A stretch of 22,962 bases of DNA from Flavobacteriales bacterium (GTDB lineage: Bacteria; Bacteroidota; Bacteroidia; Flavobacteriales; Flavobacteriaceae). The DNA is taken from contig JAMONI010000342.1 in NCBI GenBank assembly GCA_027065935.1, forward strand, positions 1 through 22,962, read 5' to 3'. The position numbers and the translations under genes are program-made. Position 1 is the stretch's first letter. The number at the start of each line of letters is the position of its first letter. This document shows, one piece after another, positions 1 through 8,100 of this stretch. The notes under the pieces are model-generated. The model did no database searches and was not told the DNA's origin. It worked only from the letters and a program-made list of their open reading frames with translations.

Positions 1-118
1 ATTGTTGCCATGTTTTTTTGGCAAGTTTCACACCCTGATTGCAATTTTGTGCTTGCACGTCACCGGTCCAGGCCAACGCAAAAAGCACGGCGAGTGTAAT
101 AATGATTGTTTTTCTCAT
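1..118 (-). CDS. Exported protein of unknown function, N-terminal 39 residues only
   Basis: The reading frame begins at an ATG (complement of 116-118) and runs off the left edge of the window, so only the N-terminus is seen. It starts MRKTIIITLAVLFALAW, a positively charged start followed by a hydrophobic core, and then DVQAQNC, which fits signal peptidase I cleavage after Ala and a mature N-terminus of Gln-Asn. The visible mature part has a Cys and the stretch GVKLAKKTWQQ, too little to name a family. It lies 28 nt after the short LRR gene on the same strand and may be co-transcribed with it. The leader just upstream contains AACCCTTAAAAA. Export is well supported; function is unknown. Confidence 0.7.
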   Translation of the reverse strand, partial: MRKTIIITLAVLFALAWTGDVQAQNCNQGVKLAKKTWQQ

Positions 119-146
119 TTTCGTATGGTTTTTAAGGGTTAAGTTT

Positions 147-668
147 TTATTGACAATGTCGGGAGCTTATGATTTCCACATCCATTTCGCCGGGGAGTGC
201 CAAATTATCCGACAACGGATTGCCCGAGAGACTCATTACCGTAAGTTTTTTTAAACGGGAAAAATCCAACGAATCGATCCGGTTGCAGGAGACGTCCAAA
301 GCCATTATGCTTTCGGGCAGATGAAGTTCGGTGATCCGGTTATTCGAACAAAACAAATACATCAACCGGTTTAACGCACTCAAGTCTAAAGTTTCCAAAC
401 GGTTGTTTTCACAATGCAGGCTGATCAGCGAAGCGAAGTGTTCGATGCCTTTCAGGTTGCTTATTTTCCGGTTACTAACGTCCAAATACACGATATGACG
501 TATATTTTCGACATCAATTTGTCCGTCGGCCTTATCGTCGTATCCCGATTGTATGAGTGCTTGCTCGAAATGCGGGTCGGGGATGGAGACGGCCGGCATG
601 GCGCTACGTTTTGGCTCCGCATTATTGAACAGGATGGCGAATATGTATATGAGCATATGGAGTGGCAT
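147..668 (-). CDS. Short leucine-rich-repeat protein without a T9SS tail (173 aa)
   Basis: A 173-residue protein related to the three large LRR proteins of this locus. Residues 1-23 hold a short hydrophobic stretch (MLIYIFAILF) that may be a signal peptide or anchor. Then comes the family N-cap: IPDPHFEQALIQSGYDD, the loop KADGQIDVEN, and LKGIEHFASL. About four LRR units follow, with the pattern LxxLxCxNNxL, up to about residue 160. It has neither the VDDPAWS C-cap nor a YPNP-type sorting domain and ends in SSRHCQ. The N-cap loop is closer to the DxDG-like loop seen in many Bacteroidota LRR N-caps than the LDDYV version in the large paralogues. Localisation is uncertain: periplasm or membrane-attached. 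It could be a truncated paralogue or a small member with its own role. Confidence 0.8.
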   Translation of the reverse strand: MPLHMLIYIFAILFNNAEPKRSAMPAVSIPDPHFEQALIQSGYDDKADGQIDVENIRHIVYLDVSNRKISNLKGIEHFASLISLHCENNRLETLDLSALNRLMYLFCSNNRITELHLPESIMALDVSCNRIDSLDFSRLKKLTVMSLSGNPLSDNLALPGEMDVEIISSRHCQ

Positions 669-689
669 TCCTATGTTTTCTTTACGGGA

Positions 690-765
690 TAAAATTACCG
701 TGCGCCGTTGAGATGTTTATCCGTAAAATCCCATAGACATAAAAAATCTATGATTTCCGTGAGGC
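690..765 (-). promoter_or_regulatory. Upstream element A with candidate promoter, before the short LRR gene
   Basis: Read on the minus strand, 765-722 holds GCCTC, then GAAATCATAGATTTTTT, then TCTATGGGATTTTACGG. AAATC-ATAGA can pair with TCTAT-GG-GATTT. A -7-like TAATTTTA sits at 697-690, 21 nt before the ATG at 668. Element B (10289-10214) has the same order and nearly the same distances. This supports a shared upstream module, but promoter activity is inferred, and the -7 deviates from TAnnTTTG at its last base. Confidence 0.5.
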
Positions 766-774
766 GAACGGGGA

Positions 775-1653
775 TTATATTTCGTTCAGTTCCATTTTAA
801 ACCGAAGCAAGCGGTCGGATTGACGGTCCCTGACCATAACGGTGAGGAAATATTGTTTTTGGTTTTTAGGGAAACGTATTTTTACGATAAAAGGGCGCGC
901 TGCCAAAAGCCCGGCCTCCATGCCGTCGGGATATTGTTTGGTGAGCAGGCCGGGTTTTAAAATAAGGATATCCTTGTCGGCATTGAGGAGTTTGACGGAA
1001 AAGGAGGGAAAAATTCTTTGATTTTTTTCTTGGAGGCCTGTCAGACCTTCGATGTAGAATTTGTAGGTATGTTCGGGATTAATTTTTCCGTCAGCGACCA
1101 CTTTTTTGTCCGTTTCGTCCCACAAGTAAGCTTTGGTATAACTCAAGTTCCGGTTTTTGACTTTACAAAAGGCTGCCGGCCGGACGGTAAAAGGCATACG
1201 GGCGGCAAGCCTTCCTTGGCCTTTCCGGTCGGTAATGTGAAGTATCCATTCGTATTTATCGTTTTTATCATGCGAGAAAACCATGGGAACGGAGGCGTGT
1301 AGCAGGAGCGGTTTGAGTTCGGTGCCTTCAGAAAAAGCATCCAAGAGGCGGGGATTGTGATTGACGGTATCCTTGCCGTTTTTGATGACGGTTAAGGACA
1401 TGGCCGGATAGGTTTTTCGGTTGATTTCCGTGAATCCTTTTACGTTGTTGAAGAGCATTTTTACTTGTTCGCCGTAAGTGAAGGTATTGCGCGTTTCTTC
1501 CATGTCGTTAACTTCCAACCATATACGCTCGCTAGTTATTCCTTCGGGGCGGACGGTTATTATTTCGCCGGAAGTTTTTTCCTTTTTATCGCCGCAAGCC
1601 CACAACAAGAAACTTACAGGCAGGAAAAGTGAAATAAGTTTTATCGTTTTCAT
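775..1653 (-). CDS. Lipoprotein with two tandem copies of a beta-type domain (292 aa)
   Basis: The start at 1653 is chosen because it gives a proper lipoprotein signal: MKTIKLISLFLPVSFLLWAC, with the lipid-modified Cys at residue 20. An in-frame ATG ten codons upstream would only lengthen the signal. After a short linker the protein has two similar halves, about residues 61-157 and 194-289. Both carry G-x-x-E-x-N near a Pro-x-x-Ser, a Gly-rich turn, and end in Tyr...Asp-Arg followed by a basic/hydrophobic strand (YEWILHITDRKGQG and YFLTVMVRDRQSD). This predicts two repeated beta-sandwich-like domains. It lies 62 nt after the 1142-residue LRR gene and is probably part of that operon. The first half resembles conserved uncharacterised Bacteroidota lipoproteins. 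No enzymatic motif was seen. Confidence 0.8.
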   Translation of the reverse strand: MKTIKLISLFLPVSFLLWACGDKKEKTSGEIITVRPEGITSERIWLEVNDMEETRNTFTYGEQVKMLFNNVKGFTEINRKTYPAMSLTVIKNGKDTVNHNPRLLDAFSEGTELKPLLLHASVPMVFSHDKNDKYEWILHITDRKGQGRLAARMPFTVRPAAFCKVKNRNLSYTKAYLWDETDKKVVADGKINPEHTYKFYIEGLTGLQEKNQRIFPSFSVKLLNADKDILILKPGLLTKQYPDGMEAGLLAARPFIVKIRFPKNQKQYFLTVMVRDRQSDRLLRFKMELNEI

Positions 1654-1672
1654 GAGGATCGGTTTTATAACA

Positions 1673-1706
1673 AGCGGCCACATTCTGCGTGGAGGACATA
1701 GCCGCT
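1673..1706 (-). other. Intercistronic hairpin between the 1142-aa LRR gene and the lipoprotein gene
   Basis: Within the 62-nt gap, AGCGGC (1673-1678) is complementary to GCCGCT (1701-1706). A nested alternative pairs CCAC (1678-1681) with GTGG (1689-1692) across a 7-nt loop. No T-run follows on the minus strand, so it does not look like an intrinsic terminator. It could stabilise or process the upstream message, or be chance. Confidence 0.3.
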
Positions 1707-1715
1707 ATTCCGGAT

Positions 1716-4700
1716 TTATTTCAAAGTCAATTTTTTTGTTATTACGACTCGATCAGTGATTATTCTGACCATATAGATTCCCGGAACGAGTTCCGTGACG
1801 TCGTATTGATTACGTTTTCCGTCGCGCAAGACGAGTTTTCCGTTTGTATCGTATATTTCCACACGCCGGATTTCACGTCCGGTTTTAATATAAAAACGAC
1901 CTTCGGAAGGATTGGGATAAAGCGTTACGTCCGCAAAGATTGCGTTGTCGATGGATTGATAATTACAATCATCACTGAAATAGTGATGCGGATCGATGAC
2001 GGTCCAGTTGGCGGCGCTCCAAGCCGGATCGTCCACTTGGATGCAAGTTAAGTCCGGATTTCCGGTAGTTTCGAAATCATCGATAATGGTATTGTTTCCG
2101 TTTTTCACATTCAATTCGGTGAGCAGATTGTTACTACAGTACAGTTCTTCCAATGCCGGATTTTGCGATACATCCAACGAGGCGAGTTGGTTGTTACTAC
2201 AATGCAGATGAACCAGAGCCGGACTTTGGGTCACGTCCAGCGAAGTGAGTTGATTATTATAACATTCCAGTTCGGTTAACACCGGTTTTTGCGATAAATT
2301 TATCGAGGTAAACTGGCTTCTAATACAATTTATCGTTTCCAATGCCGTGTTTTGGCTTAGGTCCAAGGCGGTGATCGGTAAATCCGATAAGTATAGAGAT
2401 TCCAGGCCGGTATTGTTGGTCAAATCCAAAGTGTTTAGTTGGGGAAGAGAAGATAGTCTCAAGCTTTTCAAGAGTGTGTTTTGAGACAAATCCAAAGTGG
2501 TTAGTGAAGCTTGAGTAATCTCCAGACCTATTAAATTCGTGTTTTGTGTAAGATCCAAAGAAGCAATTTGTGTATGAATTAATATCAAACTATATAGCGT
2601 GGTGTTTTGTGATACATCTATCGAAGAAAGCGGAGCGAACTGAATAAGTACCGATTCCAGGTTAGCCAACGTGGAAAAGTTGACCCCGGTGAGCTGGGAA
2701 CAATGGCTTAAGTTCACACTTTTCAAGTTTATGTTTTGTGACAGGTCCAAATAAGTTGTAGAGGAGTGTGTAATAAGCAGTCTTTCCAGTGCGCCAAAAT
2801 CTTCCAATCCGGTAAAATCGGCAATGGGTCCTATTCCGATGTTAGTACCCAGTTCGGTTATGTTTTCGATATTCGCCGTAAGGACATAATCGTCAAGGAC
2901 GGTATCGTAACCTAATGAAATAAGCAATTGTTCGAAATTATCGTCGGGTACGTAGGTTACTTGTCCGTTACAGGAAATGTTGAAAGATTGTTGCGGGTCG
3001 ATATTGGTCCAGTTGGCGGCGCTCCAAGCCGGATCGTCCACGTCGATACAGCTCAAGGCAGGGCATCCCGTGGTATTGAAGTTGGTATTGGTTATGGCTT
3101 GGTTGTTTCCGTTGCGCAGATCCAACGAATTCAGGTTGGTCGCATTATTGGTTTTGACCGACAACAGATTCGGATTTTGCGATAAATCCAGGGATGTGAT
3201 GGGAGTGTTTTGCAAGGAAATATCTTCCAACAGCGGATTGGCCGACACGTCGATTTGAGCGATTTGCGTTTGGTTGGCATATAATTTTTTCAGTTTAGGA
3301 TTCTGAGATACATCCAAGTTGGAAACGGGGTTGCCCGAAATATACAAGCCTACCAAGTCGGGATTGTTCGATACGTCGATGTTCGATATATTGTTGTTGG
3401 TAGCATGTAAAGAAATCAAACGGATGTTGGCCGAAATATCCAAGGAGGTAAGTTGGTTATTTTGCACTCTCAAGTATTCTAAGAAAGTCAAGTTGGAAAT
3501 ATCCAAAGAAGAGATTTGATTGTCGTTTATGTAGAGATATTTAAGCGACACGAAGTCTTCGATTCCGGTCATATCGGTGATGCCTTTGTTGGCAAGGGGA
3601 AGGCCGCCCGTGATGTTTTGAATATTGGCCGTTAGCACATAATCGTCGAGGACGGTATCATAGCCTTGGTCGATTAAGACTTGTTCGAAATTATCGTCGG
3701 GTACATAGGTCATCGGGGCGGCACAGTTTGTGCCAAAGGTGTGGTGCGGGTCGATGTTGGTCCAGTTGGCGGCGCTCCAAGCCGGGTCGTCCACGGTGAT
3801 ACAGCTCAATTCCGGGCATCCGGTGGCGTTAAAATAATTGTTTGCAATGGCTTGATTGCTTCCGTTGGCCAAGTTAAGCGATTTGAGGTTGGGGTTGTTT
3901 TGAACGAAAACCCGTGTGAGGGCGGGCAACATGCTCAAATTCAGGGTTAACAAATTGGTTTGTTCCAAATATACCTGTTGCAATTGGGTGTTGGCCGAAA
4001 GATCCAACACGGTTATGGGATTTCCCGAAAGGGATACGACCTGTAAGGCGGTATTTGCCGACAGATTTATGGTGCCCAAGTTATTTTCGCCGGCATACAA
4101 AGTATTGAGATTACTCAATGCCGACACGTCCAAGTCGGTTAATTGATTGTTTGTTATGCTGAGGTAGGTTAAAGCCGTGTTATTGGACAAATCCACCGCA
4201 GCAATGTTATTGTTGGAGCAGTTAAACACGGACAGGGAAGTAAAGTCTTCAATACCGGTTAGGTCGGAAATGTTTAAGTTCGTCAAATTCAGCGAAGTGA
4301 TGTTTTGGATGTTATTCGTAGGAACGTAATTATTGAGTAAGTTATCATAGCCCGAATCGATTAATTTTTGTTCGAAGTTATCATCCGGAATGTAAGTATG
4401 TGGCATGGTGCAGTCGTCGCTAAAAAATTGTTGCGGGTCGACAAAGGTCCAAGTGGCGGTACTCCAAGCGGGGTCGTCCACTTGGATGCAGGTCAAACCG
4501 GGATTTCCGGTGGTCCGGAATTTGAATGCCAAAGACATAGCCGTGTTGTTTCCGTTTTTTACATTGAGCGAAACAAGTTGATTGTTCTGGCAGTCCAAAT
4601 GGTCCAATTGCGTGTGTTGGCTCAGATCCAGGTCCGTCAATTGGTTATTCATTACCCATAGTTTTCTCAACAGAAGGTTTTGCGAGAGGTCCAGGTTTGT

Positions 4701-5144
4701 TAATTGGTTTTCATCACAACTCAGTTCTTCCAAATTCGTGTTGGCGGAAATGTTTAAAGATGTCAGTTGATTATTGCTTAGGTAAAGTTTGACCAATGCG
4801 GTATTTTGAGAGAGGTCGATAGCGGTGAGTTGATTGTCGCTCAGCCATAATTCTTCCAACCCCGTGTTGTTTGACACGTCCACGGTGGAGAGGTTATTGT
4901 AGCGGCAATTCAATTTGACGAGTGAAGTAAAATCTTCGATTCCGGTCAGGTCCGAAATGTTTTTTCCGGACAAATCCAAGGCGATAATATTTTGAATATT
5001 AGCCGTAGGCACGTAATCGTCGAGTACGTTATCGTAGCCCATGTCGATAAGGGCTTGTTCGAAGTTATCGTCCGGCACGTAAGTGTTTTGCGCCGAAAAC
5101 GTAGTGGCAAATCCTATGCAAAGAAGAAATAAAAGTGTTCTCAT
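1716..5144 (-). CDS. Secreted multi-module LRR protein with T9SS type A sorting domain (1142 aa, four modules)
   Basis: The signal peptide is residues 1-18 (MRTLLFLLCIGFATTFSA), cleaved before QN. Four modules follow, starting near residues 21, 250, 479 and 730. Each has an N-cap (TYVPDDNFEQ, GYDxVLDDYV, DLTGIEDF), a run of 21-residue repeats of the form NTxLxxLxCxNNQLTxLDLSQ, and a C-cap (NGNN, TGxPxLxCI, VDDPAWS, ending in Cys). The two C-cap cysteines could form a disulfide. From about residue 1066 a sorting domain follows, with YPNPSEGRFYI, GKLV, PGIYMVRI and a basic end KKLTLK. This predicts export by Sec, then passage through T9SS to the cell surface or medium. Modules 2 and 3 match modules 3 and 4 of the upstream 1291-residue protein. 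The gap to that gene is 28 nt. Such repeats usually bind protein or glycan partners; the ligand here is unknown. Confidence 0.93.
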   Translation of the reverse strand: MRTLLFLLCIGFATTFSAQNTYVPDDNFEQALIDMGYDNVLDDYVPTANIQNIIALDLSGKNISDLTGIEDFTSLVKLNCRYNNLSTVDVSNNTGLEELWLSDNQLTAIDLSQNTALVKLYLSNNQLTSLNISANTNLEELSCDENQLTNLDLSQNLLLRKLWVMNNQLTDLDLSQHTQLDHLDCQNNQLVSLNVKNGNNTAMSLAFKFRTTGNPGLTCIQVDDPAWSTATWTFVDPQQFFSDDCTMPHTYIPDDNFEQKLIDSGYDNLLNNYVPTNNIQNITSLNLTNLNISDLTGIEDFTSLSVFNCSNNNIAAVDLSNNTALTYLSITNNQLTDLDVSALSNLNTLYAGENNLGTINLSANTALQVVSLSGNPITVLDLSANTQLQQVYLEQTNLLTLNLSMLPALTRVFVQNNPNLKSLNLANGSNQAIANNYFNATGCPELSCITVDDPAWSAANWTNIDPHHTFGTNCAAPMTYVPDDNFEQVLIDQGYDTVLDDYVLTANIQNITGGLPLANKGITDMTGIEDFVSLKYLYINDNQISSLDISNLTFLEYLRVQNNQLTSLDISANIRLISLHATNNNISNIDVSNNPDLVGLYISGNPVSNLDVSQNPKLKKLYANQTQIAQIDVSANPLLEDISLQNTPITSLDLSQNPNLLSVKTNNATNLNSLDLRNGNNQAITNTNFNTTGCPALSCIDVDDPAWSAANWTNIDPQQSFNISCNGQVTYVPDDNFEQLLISLGYDTVLDDYVLTANIENITELGTNIGIGPIADFTGLEDFGALERLLITHSSTTYLDLSQNINLKSVNLSHCSQLTGVNFSTLANLESVLIQFAPLSSIDVSQNTTLYSLILIHTQIASLDLTQNTNLIGLEITQASLTTLDLSQNTLLKSLRLSSLPQLNTLDLTNNTGLESLYLSDLPITALDLSQNTALETINCIRSQFTSINLSQKPVLTELECYNNQLTSLDVTQSPALVHLHCSNNQLASLDVSQNPALEELYCSNNLLTELNVKNGNNTIIDDFETTGNPDLTCIQVDDPAWSAANWTVIDPHHYFSDDCNYQSIDNAIFADVTLYPNPSEGRFYIKTGREIRRVEIYDTNGKLVLRDGKRNQYDVTELVPGIYMVRIITDRVVITKKLTLK
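2998..3284 (-). repeat. Near-identical 287-nt tract, copy in the 1142-aa LRR gene
   Basis: This stretch aligns without gaps to 6254-6540 at a constant offset of 3256 nt. By eye I count about nine mismatches, most of them clustered around 3124-3151. It encodes the last LRRs and C-cap of module 3 (KKLYANQTQIAQIDVSANP through CPALSCIDVDDPAWSAANW). Sequence on the other side of 3284 is clearly less similar, so the identity has an edge inside the gene. Confidence 0.85.
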
Positions 5145-5172
5145 TATATTTTTCTTTTATTGGTGATGAAAA

Positions 5173-8100
5173 TTATTGTTTGAGCCATTTTATGACTGCC
5201 ATCTCGTTGCCGGTTCGCACGATGACGCTATACAAACCCCGGGGCAAATGTCCGGCATTGTAAACTTTACGGCCTGAAGAAAGCCAAAGCGTTTTTCCCG
5301 AAACATCTTGAATTTCCACCTCTTTTACCGGATACGGACTGTCGATACGGAAAGTTCCTTCGGAAGGATTGGGGAATAAGCTCACATCTACAATAGCTTT
5401 GTCCGGAACGGATTGAAAATTACAATCCAGATTAAAAAACTGTTGCGCATCGATATTGGTCCAGTTGGCACTGCTCCATACGGGGTCGTCCACTTCGATG
5501 CAGGTCAAACCGGGATTGCCGGTGCTATTGAACTGGGTTAAAATGGTGTTATTGCCGTTTTTAACGTTGAGTTCGGTAAGTTGATTGTTACTGCAGTTTA
5601 ATGTTTTTAAATTAGTTATTTGTGACAAATCCAACGATGTAAATTGATTGTTTTGCAAATACAAGAATTCCGGAGAGCCGTTCTGCGGAAAAACTACAGA
5701 TGACAATTGATTATCGGACAAGTTTAGTTCTTGTAAGGCCGTATTGGAAGTAAGGTCTAAATTGGTTAATTGATTTCCGCTGAGATTGAGATTGATAACA
5801 GCCGTATTTTGTGATAAGTCGATGGAGGTTAATTGATTTCCCGGCAGCCAAAGATCCCAAATCATTGTATTTTGTGACAAATCGATGGTGTTGATTTGCG
5901 TTTGTTCGATGTAAAGTAGTTGCAAGTTCACCAGCGATGTCAGGTCTATACTTGTCAACGGATTTTGTCCGCAGCTTAAGGACCGTAACGCCGTGTTTTG
6001 TGACAGGTCAATTGAGGACAATTGATTGTTGAAACAATACAGGTATTGCAATGCGGTAAAATCCTCGATACCGGTCAGGTCGGCGATATTTTTACTGGCT
6101 ACATTCAGGCTTGTAACGTTTTGGATATTCGCCGTAAGGACATAATCATCGAGTACGGTATCGTAGCCCAAGTCGATGAGGGCTTGTTCGAAGTTGTCGT
6201 CCGGCACGTAGGTCATCGGCGCCGAGCAGTTCGTGCTAAAAGTTTGATGGACATCGATATTGGTCCAGTTGGCGGCGCTCCAAGCCGGGTCGTCCACGTC
6301 GATACAGCTCAAGGCAGGGCATCCCGTGGTATTGAAGTTGGTATTGGTTATGGCTTGGTTGTTTCCGTTGCGCAGATCCAATGAACCCAGGTTAGCGGCA
6401 TTGTTGGTTTTGACCGACAACAGATTCGGATTTTGCGATAAATCCAGGGATGTGATGGGAGTGTTTTGCAAGGAAATCTCTTCCAACAGCGGATTGGCCG
6501 ACACGTCGATTTGAGCGATTTGCGTTTGGTTGGCATATAACTTTTTGAGTTTGGGGTTGTTAGACAGGTCCAGTGAGCTGATGGGATTGTCGGATATATA
6601 CAAGCCCACCAAGTCGGGATTGTTCGATACGTCGATAGCCGAGATATTGTTACCGGACATTTGCACGTTAATCAGTTTGGTGTTGGCCGAAATGTCCAAA
6701 GAGGTAAGTTGGTTATTTTGCACTCTCAGATATTCCAAAAAAGGTAAATTGGACACGTCGATAGAAGTGAGTTGGTTGTCATTTACATAGAGGTATTTTA
6801 GCGAGATAAAATCCTCGATACCGGTCAGGTCGGTAATGCCTTTATTGGCAAGGGGAAGACCTCCGGTGATATGTTGAATATTGGCCGTAAGCACATAATC
6901 GTCGAGTACGTTATCATAACCTTGGTCGATAAGCACTTGTTCGAAGTTGTCATCGGGCACGTACGTCATCGGTGCCGAACAGTTGGTGCTAAAAGTGTGA
7001 TGCGGGTCGATGTTGGTCCAGTTAGCGGCGCTCCAAGCCGGGTCGTCCACTTCGATACAATTTAAGTCGGGACATCCCGTAGTGTTGAAATAATTGCCCG
7101 AAATGGCTTGATTATTACCGTTGGCAATGTTTATTGATTTGAGGTTGGGATTGTTTTGTGCTATGAATCGCGTAAGTCCGGGCAACATGCTCAAATCCAG
7201 GGTTAACAAATTGGTTTGTTCCACGTATAAATATTGTAATTGAGTATTGGTTGACAGATCCAATACGGCCAACGGATTGTTGGAAAGGTTTATAAGCGAA
7301 ATGGAGGTATTGGCCGAAAAGTTTACGTTGGACAAATTGTTACCGTTGGCATAAAGTGTGGTCAGGTTGGTCAATGCGGAGATATCCAAACCGGTTAAGT
7401 TGTTATTGGTTATACTTAAGAAAGTCAGTGCCGTATTATTAGACAAGTCCACCGATGAAATGTTGTTGTAAGAGCAATTTAATACAGATAAAGAAGTAAA
7501 GTCTTCGATACCGGTGAGGTCGGAAATATTTAACCCCAGCAGGTTGAGCGATGTAACATTTTGAATATTAGCCGTAGGCACGTAATCGTCAAGCACCGAG
7601 TCGTAGCCCAAGTCAATCAGTTTTTGTTCGAAATTATCATCCGGAACGTAAGTCAAGCCGGCGGAGCAGTTGACACTAAAATATTGTTGCGGGTCGATGT
7701 TGGTCCAGTTGGCGGTGCTCCAAGCCGGGTCGTCCACTTCGATACAAGTCAGGTTCGGACATCCCGTGGTATTGAAGTTATTCCCGCTGATGGCCAGATT
7801 GTTTCCGTTTCTCATATTAAGAGATGTCAATTGGGTAGCATTGACCGCCGAAAATAATATCAAATTAGGATTGAGTTTAAGGTTCATACTTGCGATTTGC
7901 GTATTGTCGATGGATAAGCGTCTCAATTGCTGTAAATTAACGGTTTCGAATTGTGTAATCGGGTTGTGGCTTAAATTGACCTCCCTTAAGGCATTGGCAT
8001 GGTTAATGCCGGTGAGGTTGTTGTTTTGCACATATAAATTACGCAGGTTTTGCAAGTTACTCACATCCAATGTGCTTAGATTATTATTGCTTACATTTAG

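Noticed and set aside
2900..4700. Repeated plus-strand open frames opposite the LRR genes, sharing segments such as GPVGGAPSRIVH
   Set aside because: They recur only because they are the reverse complement of the repeated VDDPAWS module ends. None has a signal, start context or family match.
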